From positions 1 to 10,274 of the forward strand of contig JANBPK010001439.1 of the NCBI GenBank assembly GCA_027579435.1: a stretch of DNA of 10,274 nt. The letters are read 5' to 3'. Shown here one piece after another: positions 1 through 8,131 of the stretch. The position numbers were made by a program, and so were the translations under genes. Source of the stretch: Candolleomyces eurysporus. Its lineage: Eukaryota > Basidiomycota > Agaricomycetes > Agaricales > Psathyrellaceae. The notes beneath the pieces are model-generated. The model saw only the letters and a list, made by a program, of their open reading frames with translations, did no database searches and was not told where the DNA came from. Each line of letters begins with the position of its first letter. Position 1 is the first letter of the stretch.

Positions 1-1140
1 TTTCCAAACCCACGACGACACAAAAGACGTCGAAAACATGGCGGTTGTTCAAAGGGATCTTTCTAGGATACGGCCCTCTGTCGCAGCGTTCGAGCGCACC
101 TCTGAACAACCACTGGGTCTGACTATCGGAAAATAGCCTCCCCACCGCTGTCTCTAAAAGTCTATGTAACGGATGTCAGCATCAAATATCAAATGAATGA
201 TAGGGCGACTGGCATCACTGAAACTCACCCCAGTCAGATTCCGGTCGCCCATAGCAGCAAATGAAGGCACCCTTGAGAAGGATCAGTAGACCTAAAACCT
301 GTTCCGAAATGAGATATTGATCAAAAGAAAACCCGCGCTCTATGGTAATTCAGTCTAAGCGCGACGAGTCGGGCGGATACCGTAATCGCCAGCTGTTCAT
401 GATACGGTTAGAAAGTTGGATAGTCGAGCTGTGTCAGGGTGCTCACCTCGATTTTGTCATGGACACCGTTGAACGACACATTCAAGGCCTCCTTCGAGAT
501 GCTTTGCGTGTCGTCAAGATCAGAGCAGCTACCTGGGAAAGCGAAGGAGCGGATGCACTTCTTGCACCAGTCAGCATAGGTTTCGAAGACAGGAGGTTCC
601 TAGACGTTGCTACTTAGAAGCTTGGAGCTGTTCAAGGGCATCGACACAGTTGTCCGTCGACATCGTTGGGTGCTGAGGAGCATTCTGAGCCCTTCCTTTG
701 ATCAGATGCAGCAGAGAACATTGGCTTTGACTGTGTACGACAATGAGTGCAGTGGTCCAAGCATGTCCATTCAGGCGGGAAGGGTCGCCAGGCAGCGGTT
801 GCGCCACCTGTCAGACGATCCATCAATGTCGTGGGCATCGTCATCTTCGTTGTTACTGCCAGCAACTGACATATGCGGCGCTTCGTATTATGCACAACAA
901 TTGGCGACCGTAAGTATACTATCAAATGAATTCGACTGGCTCTCCTAGCAACGTCGGCAACACCATCGAAGTTTCCACTGCGACCTGCACGGCGTATGGA
1001 GTTCTCTTTGGAGCACGGTCACGGTCTGTGGGACCGTTGCCATCGAGATTCCCATCTGCGAAAGAAAGGGCTGGCCTTGTTTCCCTGGATTGGACCTCGA
1101 GGCTCGGCACCGCCAGGGGGTTTCACCAGGCTTGTCCTTT
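1..1140. other. No confident gene; mixed unique sequence
   Basis: I see no gene model I would defend here. Short open frames occur on both strands, but none shows a recognisable motif, and most are shadows of each other. The best hint of coding is on the minus strand around 393-663 and is listed separately. Base composition is gene-like, with many CpGs, unlike the repeat blocks further right. This suggests unique DNA or an old gene remnant rather than a methylated transposon. Confidence 0.5.
393..663 (-). pseudogene. Possible decayed gene fragment with one intron-like segment
   Basis: Read on the minus strand, an ATG at 663-661 opens a short frame (MSTDNCVDALEQLQAS...). It hits two in-frame stops around 600-614. 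From 599 to 447 there is a clean 51-codon stretch beginning EPPVFETYADWCKKCIRSF. This ends exactly at a canonical-looking 54-nt intron (446-393) with GTGAGC donor, a CTAAC branch-like site and an AACAG acceptor. Downstream the frame stops after about 23 codons and no splice choice I tried restores a long frame. The intron-like segment is the best evidence. I do not recognise the protein. It could be a broken gene, a gene whose splicing I cannot solve, or chance. Confidence 0.25.
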
Positions 1141-1260
1141 ACCTTCGTCTTCTCTCTCTCGCTGGTGTGGCTGGTTCTCCTCCACTTTCCTTTCGCCTGC
1201 TGTGCTGGCTGTTTCTTTTCTTTCTCTCTTCTGTCTTTTCTTTACTCTGTTTTTCTTTTT
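1141..1260 (+). promoter_or_regulatory. Pyrimidine-rich promoter tract
   Basis: A roughly 120-bp stretch is strongly enriched in C and T on the plus strand, with runs such as TTTCTTTTCTTTCTCTC. It ends about 40 bp before the ATG at 1298. CT-rich tracts just upstream of the start are a common core-promoter feature of filamentous fungal and basidiomycete genes. The orientation and distance fit the membrane-protein gene. I see no clear TATA box between this tract and the start. Confidence 0.55.
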
Positions 1261-1297
1261 AAATAACCAGTCACACGACTAGAATTTGCCTTGGATA

Positions 1298-4200
1298 ATG
1301 CTCCAAGGCAGGAGTCGTGAAAATGCCAAGAGGCTTCTGTCTCGCACTCGCATCAAGCTTGTGGTGCGTATCCACTTGCTTGGTTTCTTTTTCGAGCCTT
1401 CAGAACTAATACTAAGCGCGTCTTTTAGTACGACAAGATCACCCTGACGCGCTACACCACCCTCTATTTCTTCTTCACACTCGTTACATGCCTCGTTCTT
1501 TGCGCTTTGCAAGGGGTCCTGCTCTACGACAATACGCAAGCCGTGAACATCTTGACCGATGTCGTCGATGAAGCCCAAGTCCCTCCTCATATCGCAATGG
1601 TGATGAGTGATCATCTCCAGGTGTGCCAGGGCATCCCTGACCGGAGAGGTTCAAACTGTACCGCGGTTCTCCACTTCAAGGACAACAAGGTCGTCGAAGT
1701 TGAAGAGGTCACCACTGGTTCTTTGATTGGTGGAGGTCAAGCTCAAGGAGGTTTCCCTCTCGAGCGACGACGCTTTCGCAAGCGGCGAAGGACGGTGAGT
1801 TTCTTCTCAATCAAAACCTCCTGCTGCGCCATCTGATTACCCATCTCAGACTCGGGTCCGCAGACAAGTAGTCGAGGAGGAGGAAGAGGAATCGGCTTCG
1901 AGTGACGAGGGGGAGGTGTCGAGCGACGATGAGGGGGGAGTCAGTAGCAGCGATGAGGAAGGAGCGGAATCAGACGATGAAGGNGTAGACGAAGACGACG
2001 AAGCCGCCTCAACATCTCCTGTTGTGACCTCGACANTNACTACCGCCACCACCACTGGTACGAGCCTAGCTGCAGCAACTGCCACTTCACCTCCTGTTTC
2101 CATTCCCCGTCCTCTCGACGATATCAACCTCAGCGGCGGAAGCACTGGGGTCGTCTCTCTTCCCTTGTCGTGCATCTATTCATTAAGTTGGCTGGAGGAA
2201 AAGTACGCAACTTCTCCTTTTTTTTTTCGAACATGGGTATCCCGACTCATGCTCTCATCTAGTTTACATGACGCCCAGCGAGAAGACGTCGCCACCTCTT
2301 TTTTCCAACTCTGGCTATTCACCATCGGCCTTGTCGCGGTACGTCTAGAGCATCGCGTTGACTTACCGACTTGTGGGTCCTGGTTTGCTAACGACCCTTT
2401 CTCCCATCAAATCAACAGATCATAAACGAATCTCTCCCCCATCTCGGAGCTGCGTTTTTTGGACACGTTCTGGGTGCAGCCTGGGCCACATCCAGGATCA
2501 CCTCGACGAAGAACTTGGTCGCGTTTTACAGCGGGGTTATCGTTGATGGGCCGTGTAGGGGATATGATGTGTTGGGCCCTTGGTGGACTGTTAGGCTGCA
2601 GCATACGGTGAGTACGAAGGAAACCCCTTCTGTTTGCGGTTTTTTTTTTCTGATGGAAGGGTTGGTTGCTTAGATCCCTGTCGTTGTATTGAACGGCGTG
2701 AGCATCGTCGCTTTGGGTTTACTATCCTGGAAATTGCTACGGGTGCGTACCTGTACCATTCTATCTCAAGTTCTCGGAACTCACGGAAGGCATTCATTCA
2801 ATTTCGGTGACGACCATGTAGGTGTATGCCCGAGCGACGTTTAGCAGGGTAGGAGCCTCGCCTATCATTCACCGAATGTACAAGCTAGTGCTCTTCTTCT
2901 CTGTCGGGCTCCACCTCGCGAGTTTCTTCACTCTGGTATCAGCGACGCTCTGGATTGCGAAGATCGTACGAGGTAGTTATGCGGTCTTCGCTGAACATCG
3001 CACCCTGTACCTGATTGGATTTGTGGTCGTTTTGGTGGTACGTTCTATCCGATCTGTTTCCCATTCATTATGTAGGCTTATTGAATTAAACTTTGCTTTT
3101 GTTCTCCAGGCCGAAATTCCATGGCTCTTCTATGTATGTTGCCGTCCCATATCTCTTGCTGGAGGCTGTACTTATTCTTCCGGAATAGGGCTGGATTTGT
3201 GTTCGAAAGGAATGCAAGATTCGATTCGGCGTTTTCCTCTTCCTCTCAGCCGTTTTGATCGCCATCTCGAGCGTGCTGTTCAGTAGCAACCGTATGTAGC
3301 CATTTTCGGTTCTTGCTCTGGCCATTCTGCTCACCCAGGTAATCAATTACAGTGTATCGCTGCATCTTCACATCGTGGTCCTTCTTCGCAACGGTGACGG
3401 TCACCGCATTCGTGTTGCTGGTGCTTACAGCTGCAATGGGTGTTTTGTGCTACTTCAATTACGGCAAAGGTCTAGCTCATTATCGTGCGTGCTCTCCATT
3501 CAATGAACCTCCACTGTTCGACGTTTGCTAACCACATGAAACAAAACCCCGGTTTTTTTCAAATCTCATAGTCAAGGTTACAGATGCTCTCGAAGGTTCC
3601 GACTTCACACCTGTTTACTTCCCTCGGGGCGACGACGACGAGAAAGGTGGACTCGGCGAATCCCAGCTTATGAGCAAGTACTACGAAACGGACATCAAGA
3701 TCGACATTGTCAGCGACGACATCGAGCGGAATAGCACTGAGAAGAAGCCATCACAACCGCCGGTTTCTTTTTCCTTCGCCACCCTCAGAGTCAATGACGG
3801 CATCGGGAAGAAGAGAGGATCCTCGATCTACTCGAACAAAACCGAGGGTCCCATCATCCTCTCGGCCTCACCGCCGTTGCTCTCGGACTTGTCCTCCCTG
3901 ACCACCTACGCGAGGACGATCAAGAGGTTGACCAAGGCTAACGGGAGGAAGTCGAAGGACCAGGCGTCGTTGACCGAGGAAAGCTCCTTGGGATCCCCTA
4001 CTGCGTCGTACGAAGGTTCGACTGAGGAAGGACGNCCNCCGCTGAGAGTTGTCAACGCGACTCCGCGTCAGTCTACGGTTCTTGTAAAGAAGCCTCCTCG
4101 AGCAGCGGGAGTGGGGATCAAGCCGCTGATAACGGCAGGAGCTGCCGATGCTCAGACTGTGAGGATACCTAGCCTCAACAGTGTTTCGACATTCCGACCG

Positions 4201-4344
4201 TTCTCGGGATCGGCATCCACCGCAAGCCCGGGGTCGACTAGGGCGTCGTCGGCTGGGTCGTTGAAGAGCCGGGTGGAGAATCGGGGTGGTTGGGGGACCA
4301 AGGCACCTATTGAGGAGTTGCCCAGTATTCCAACAAAGTTCTGA
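1298..4344 (+). CDS. Multi-pass membrane protein, 788 aa, 11 exons, unknown function
   Basis: Exons are 1298-1363, 1429-1794, 1850-2202, 2263-2338, 2419-2607, 2674-2742, 2822-3037, 3110-3133, 3189-3291, 3353-3484 and 3572-4344. All ten introns are GT...AG, 55-87 nt long, and the phases join into one frame of 2367 nt. Hydrophobic segments lie near residues 33-55, 274-291, 294-312, 351-372, 395-420, 435-453, 466-486 and 497-521, so about eight membrane spans. The basic N terminus suggests a cytosolic start. The loop after span 1 has an NCT sequon (Asn98), then an Arg/Lys cluster (135-149), then an Asp/Glu/Ser tract (153-195). The last ~260 residues form a hydrophilic Ser/Thr/Pro-rich tail. The layout resembles uncharacterised membrane proteins I associate with basidiomycete genomes, but I cannot name a family. 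Receptor-like or transporter-like roles are both possible. The exact start codon is the least certain point; the ATG at 1298 is the only one I found that fits intron 1. Confidence 0.88.
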
Positions 4345-4593
4345 GGTATCTCTGTGCATCATTTTTAGCACCCTTAGCTAGTAGTTGGAGCTTACACCGT
4401 CCATCGGTTCATCTTTTCGTTTTCCCTCCCTTTTTTATTCTTATCATTTCATTGCCGTGTTCCATTTTCCTGTTAACCTCCCTCTTTCCTCCATGTACTG
4501 TCGAGAATGAATTCCAGCTGTTGTCATCGCTTCCAGGTTGAATGACGGTGGCAAAGTGTTGTAGTAGTATCAACAATGTTTTTTTTGTCATGG
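4345..4593 (+). other. 3' flank of the membrane-protein gene
   Basis: This non-coding stretch follows the stop codon and is T-rich, with several short T and CT runs. It probably contains the 3' UTR and polyadenylation site, though I see no single convincing signal. Composition drifts to the CpG-poor repeat type from about 4594 onward. Confidence 0.4.
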
Positions 4594-5153
4594 ACTACTG
4601 GTCCTGACCTAGTCTTGATATTGATAAGTCTTGGAGTCAAGACACCATTGTGAATGTCAGATTTGGTCCTTCACACTCTGTGCCAGCCTCCTTCCTAGCA
4701 ATGAGCAATGTGTGCAGAGCCTTGGCCAGGCTACCCGCAACTGCGCCTGCCAAAACCCGTACCCATTGTAGCAAGTGACAGGAATTCTGCTGTCCACCAC
4801 GAGTGTTCTGTACCTGTCACCCGCAGGTCTCACTGCTTTGTAAGTTCAAGATATAAACCCATCTTTGAACCTAGTATAGATAGTCACAAAGGTACACACG
4901 TTGCACAGCACTCCACCAGGATTTTTGAGTTCACACAGCCCATCCAATCCAACACTTCTCTGCATTCCTCTACTGGTTTCATGCTCTCCTATCTGCTACA
5001 AGGCTATCACCCATGCTCCACACTGATAAATTCCCCAGACACAATTACTCCAAGAGTGGAAAGGTTTTTGGTGGAGATGAAGCCAAACAAAACTGAGCAC
5101 AAGATCCCCTAACCAAAGCACAGCTGACACAAGAAACACTATGGAGCCTCCCC

Positions 5154-5485
5154 CCAGGTGTAGCACCTGGCGGCTCCCAGCAGCTCACTGTGGTTTTTGA
5201 TGTGTTTGTTCAAAGAGCACATTTTAAGCAAACCAAATGCAAGGGTTGACTTTGTCTACAATCTGCAATTCAAATGTTCAAGCTAGGCAAATTCAAATTT
5301 GCATTGCATGTGTCTGGCCTCCCTCTGCCACCACTAAAACTTTGGTCAATATGTGTCCAATGTAGGCACATTGAACACAAACTGAAAACAAATGCATTCC
5401 TTGCACCTGATTTGCTCAAGATGTGCTTATTGAACAAACACATAAAAACACAGTGGCTCCCGGATGCACCTGGCAGTACCAGGTG
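5154..5485. repeat. Fold-back / MITE-like inverted repeat bounded by CCAGGTG palindromes
   Basis: Arms at about 5186-5244 and 5399-5456 are reverse complements at roughly 85 percent over some 60 nt, judged by eye. An exact shared core is ATGTGTTTGTTCAA on one arm and its complement on the other. Most mismatches are C/T or G/A transitions. Weaker complementarity continues inward towards the centre, so the whole segment could fold into one long hairpin. Outside the arms lie CCAGGTG-TAG-CACCTGG (5154-5170) on the left and CACCTGG-CAGTA-CCAGGTG (5467-5485) on the right. There is no coding capacity of its own. A third, weaker copy of the arm is visible near 5606-5642. I cannot define target-site duplications, so the exact ends are tentative. 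Confidence 0.65.
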
Positions 5486-6257
5486 TTCCTCTAGGACCCG
5501 GTTTCTCCAGGTGCTGGAGAACCAGATCAAATTTGGCCAGGTCCAGTGCCAGGTGTTTTCCAGGTGCGTCAACGCCCAGATCACACCTGGTTTNGCGTTC
5601 ATTTGGAAGTTAAGTTTGTTTAAGCAGAGCTTGAACACACACCATACTACTCTGGCAGTCAGGGCTGACTCCTCCTTGCAGCCTTCTTCCCTCACCCAAC
5701 AATGACTGCTGACCTCTATGTCCACTATGAACTCATAGAGCCTCCCACCACTAAAATTTTAACTGTTCCTATGATGTGGAATGCCGGCCTCAAGTAGTTG
5801 GGCCATGGAAATGGCAAGCTGCAGTGCATCACTATGGTCAGCCATTTCAACTCACCACACCCTTTGGAATCTCAGGTCACCATGAACACCAGCTGACAAA
5901 CAACCTTGCCACCGAAATCCACGCTTCTTTCTTCACCAATGATTCCAATGCTTTGCTTTTTTGAGAAGAGACCAACTGTTGATGTGGGTGGGGGAGGGGG
6001 GTGTGCGAAGTGCTGCAGCACGAGGTATGTTTCCCCTTCCTTCAAATACTCATAGCTCAATATTGGATGCACGCTGCCAACAGGTCTATCACATCAATGT
6101 TGAGCATTGAAGGTGGCCAGGCAGAGGGTGCCGCAGGATTTTTTCGTTATGGGATCGACACTATATTCTTCTACCATGTCCTGTAGCTTATCTGAAATTT
6201 GAATATATTTGAAATGAAATTCAAACAATTTGTCACTGGCGATTACTGTAATTATCC

Positions 6258-6530
6258 TGGGTGATCCAGAAATTTCATCCCAAGATCCCAGGAAATTTAC
6301 AAGGGAAAACCTGGTGGATTTGCTGGTTTGCCCAAGGACCAGGTGAATAGCCTGACACAGCCAAGAAATTGCTGTCCAGGTGTACGATACAAAACCCAGG
6401 TCAAGAACCTGGTCTCACCAGACAGGCAACTCATGGCAATGCCAGATGCCATCCATAAGGAACACCTGCCACAGTCGGGCAAAATGCTTGGGTCAGCTGG
6501 GGACTGGGGACCAGGTGTTCCACCTGGGTG
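6258..6530. repeat. Second CCAGGTG/CACCTGG cluster
   Basis: At least nine CC(A/T)GG sites fall in about 270 bp, several as the full heptamer: 6339-6345, 6376-6382, 6511-6517 and 6521-6527. Two form tight inverted repeats: CCAGGT-CAAGA-ACCTGG (6396-6412) and CCAGGTG-TTC-CACCTGG (6511-6527). The latter has the same architecture, including the 3-nt spacer, as the palindrome at 5154-5170. The cluster sits next to the integrase remnant. Its function is unknown; a protein-binding array in a mobile element is the simplest guess. Confidence 0.55.
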
Positions 6531-6559
6531 GGAAGTTTGCAATGAAAAATGCTATAATT

Positions 6560-6772
6560 AGGGACAGGTCACGGCTGCTTTGGAAATTTAAAGAGGATAA
6601 TCCGGTATTTCTGAATCTGGAGTCACTGGGATTATCCCTGATGATCTTGAGATATCAAGGGAAAAGGACAGAAGCTCCTGCCAAAATACAAGGGGCCTTT
6701 AAAGATCTTGAAAAACTGGGAAAGACCACATACCTGTGCAAAGTGGCCAATGCTCTGCACAGCAAGCCTTGA
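6560..6772 (+). pseudogene. Ty3/gypsy integrase C-terminal (GPY/F) remnant
   Basis: The frame ending at 6772 contains FKEDNPVFLNLESLGLS followed about 18 residues later by KIQGAFKDLEKLGKTTYLCKV. This has the spacing of the C-terminal module of chromovirus integrases: a 'G-D-x-V-x-L' strand, then a G-P-(Y/F)-K-(I/V)-L-E-K-x-G-x-x-x-Y motif. The usual GPF reads GAF here, while the neighbouring frame reads PKYKGP just before it, so a frameshift runs through the motif near 6697. The frame then ends at a stop without the expected chromodomain. The integrase catalytic core, reverse transcriptase and Gag are not visible upstream. I infer a dead fragment. In a live element this domain helps integrase bind DNA and multimerise. 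Confidence 0.6.
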
Positions 6773-6792
6773 GACATTTTTTGTAGTATGGA

Positions 6793-6830
6793 AGTAGAAG
6801 GGGGCAACTGTTATGGAGTACCTCAGATTG
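6793..6830 (+). other. Possible polypurine tract and LTR start
   Basis: A purine run (GTAGAAGGGGG, about 6794-6804) is followed after CAAC by TGTTATGG at 6809. A polypurine tract next to a 5'-TG terminus is how the 3' LTR of a retrotransposon begins. The position, shortly after a gypsy integrase remnant on the same strand, fits. I cannot find the matching CA end or a second LTR copy, and gene-like sequence begins within about 80 bp, so the LTR may be truncated or the match accidental. Confidence 0.3.
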
Positions 6831-6869
6831 TCCAGGGGTTCAACAATGCAAGATGAGGTACGAAGATTC

Positions 6870-7362
6870 ACTGTTATAAGAAACAGAGAAAGGTGATATT
6901 GCTCGGTGAAACGAGGATCGGGAGGGTGATGACAGACGTTGAGGGAAATAACCGATATTCTGGGACTTGAAGCGTATCGCTGCCAAGTGTAAAGCGAATG
7001 GGAAAGAACTCCTCTTTCACAAGTCGCTTCTGTGAGAAGAATCTGTTGAGGAGGTACAGGAGAAGAAGGGGGAGGATTCGGAAGTGGAAGAAGAGTTGAG
7101 TGAGGTTTGAGGGCGTCACTAAGGGGGGNTTCCTTCTGTTCGAAGAAGATATTCTTGAAGCGGATTGAGAGAAGGGAATTCGAGGGAGCGAAGTCCTTCT
7201 TCAATATCGTGTAAGTGTGAGGACGACGACGTCGATGTAGTTGGTTACTCGGAGTTCGAAGGAGTTTGTGATGACTCTTTCGTCTGGATGGCGCTCGAAG
7301 CACGTAATATCCACAATAGTTGTTCCTTCTTCGTAGTGAAGGGACCCCACCAGATGGGACCA
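6870..7362 (-). pseudogene. 3' part of an interrupted minus-strand gene, unidentified
   Basis: Minus-strand sequence here is CpG-rich and protein-like but broken. One frame from 7362 to 7201 reads HYEEGTTIVDITCFERH and continues through FELRVTNYIDVVV before a TGA at 7203-7201. The frame one base over takes up immediately (IEEGLRSLEFPSLNPLQEY), which points to a frameshift. It runs into stops near the ambiguous base at 7129. A Pro/Ser-rich stretch and a further protein-like frame (about 7010-6874) follow. I recognise no domain. The longer open frame through this region (6632-7363) has less natural codon use and I do not favour it. This is likely the downstream half of the gene whose start lies at 8131. 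Confidence 0.4.
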
Positions 7363-7889
7363 TTTTTATGCATAAACCCTGGTTAATCCCACAATCTGTT
7401 CATGCATAAATCACTGGATAAAATATACCTGCTTCTATGCATGGACAGTGTTTCTAAAAAAGAGCACCTGCCTGCTGGCCTAAATGATTTGTCATCAAAG
7501 TGACAACCTTGGCACAGCTCCATGCAGAGGGTTTTTGTTTCCTGGGGTTTTTTTAGGACTCAAGATTGGTTTAGGGACTAGGGCAGCTATATCAAGCTTT
7601 TTGGGATAGCCATTTCCAATCCCAGAATGGATGTATCATCCATTCTGTTGAGTTTCAAGTAATTCTTAGGGTTGGTACACAGGGGAGGGGACATAACACA
7701 GTGGAGAACAAAGTAATGTTGCCTTCTATGTTTTTGGGCATGTCTGTGTTAGCATCAACAGTTAATTTATCAGCAAAGGGTTTAATTAAATTTAGAAGCA
7801 GGGTTCATGCATAAATGACAGCTAAGGGATCATCCTGTTTTTATGCATGAATCTGGCTAGGTTACATCCTTGAATTTATGCATAAAAAT
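7362..7889. mobile_element. 528-bp MITE-like element with ATGCAT ladder
   Basis: The ends are perfect 15-bp inverted repeats (7362-7376 and 7875-7889: ATTTTTATGCATAAA and its complement), themselves largely palindromic. Three ATGCAT sites stand near each end at about 35-bp spacing: 7368, 7402 and 7437 on the left; 7807, 7843 and 7878 on the right. This symmetric ladder is what subterminal transposase-binding sites look like. The interior has no credible open frame, so the element is non-autonomous. It has no CpG at all, while the DNA immediately outside both ends is CpG-rich, so the edges are sharp. It sits inside minus-strand coding sequence. I see no clear target-site duplication, so the superfamily cannot be assigned; hAT- or Mutator-like elements are possible because they often carry subterminal repeats. 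Confidence 0.75.
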
Positions 7890-8131
7890 ACTCTCCACCC
7901 CTCGGGACCCAATAGACGTCGTAGCTGTAGGGTTCCTACCAGCTCTTGAGCAGACGGCGACAATTGGGAAGCGTTGAGTGAATCGAATAGGACGAGGGGG
8001 TGAACGATCGGTATTGTGAGAAGCACTTGGCCTAGGGTAAGGTCTATGCCTCCTGCGAGAGTGAGATGAGGGACGATGTCGAGGCGAATGTACTCGTTGT
8101 TGAGCGTCCACTGTGTTCTCAGTTTGAGCAT
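7890..8131 (-). pseudogene. 5' part of a minus-strand gene split by the MITE
   Basis: From ATG 8131-8129 a frame with typical fungal codon use reads MLKLRTQWTLNNEYIRLD and continues for about 80 residues to LLGPEGWRVF. There it runs straight into the terminal repeat of the inserted element. A TATA-like sequence lies about 105 bp upstream (8244-8237), which supports the start and orientation. I recognise no domain; the visible part is a mildly hydrophobic, probably globular N terminus. The continuation is the minus-strand coding debris at 7362 and below. With the insertion plus downstream frameshifts, the gene is unlikely to give its ancestral product, unless the element is spliced out. Confidence 0.5.

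Larger units (their letters stand above)
4594..6808. repeat. CpG-poor repeat block (transposon-derived)
   Basis: CpG becomes rare while TG and CA are abundant. For example, the rows covering 4921-5160 and 5221-5460 contain at most one CpG each, against dozens in the last exon of the upstream gene. Short open frames on both strands carry no motif I recognise, except the integrase remnant near the right end. The block includes a fold-back element, two clusters of the CCAGGTG heptamer and several small hairpins. I read it as several decayed mobile elements stacked together, old enough that most boundaries are lost. No reverse transcriptase, RNase H or transposase catalytic motif is visible. Confidence 0.7.

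Noticed and set aside
342..617. A 91-codon plus-strand open frame
   Set aside because: It is antisense to the intron-like and coding-like minus-strand segment at 393-599 and shows no motif.
926..1282. Two overlapping plus-strand open frames with Phe/Leu/Ser-rich ends that look like membrane spans
   Set aside because: The hydrophobic tail is simply translation of the pyrimidine-rich promoter tract at 1141-1260.
3670..4344. A 224-residue open frame that could be called as its own gene starting at ATG 3670
   Set aside because: It is the continuation of exon 11. The frame is already open from the splice acceptor at 3571 and joins the upstream exons in phase; there is no separate promoter.
4708..5112. 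A 134-codon plus-strand open frame in the repeat block
   Set aside because: There is no recognisable domain, no promoter context or introns, and it lies wholly inside CpG-poor repeat DNA.
5270..5725. Long overlapping open frames on both strands (151 and 143 codons)
   Set aside because: The region is partly a long inverted repeat and lacks stop-prone composition, so open frames arise on both strands by symmetry. Neither shows a motif or natural codon use.
6632..7363. A 243-codon minus-strand open frame
   Set aside because: It crosses from CpG-poor integrase debris on the opposite strand into gene-like DNA, passes an ambiguous base, and has arginine/proline-heavy, out-of-frame-looking content. 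Neighbouring frames read more like protein.
7362..7889. Repeated ATGCAT motifs considered as a CRISPR-like or tandem repeat array
   Set aside because: Only three copies per end, mirror-symmetric, with an unrelated interior. This is a subterminal repeat of a DNA transposon, and the window is eukaryotic.
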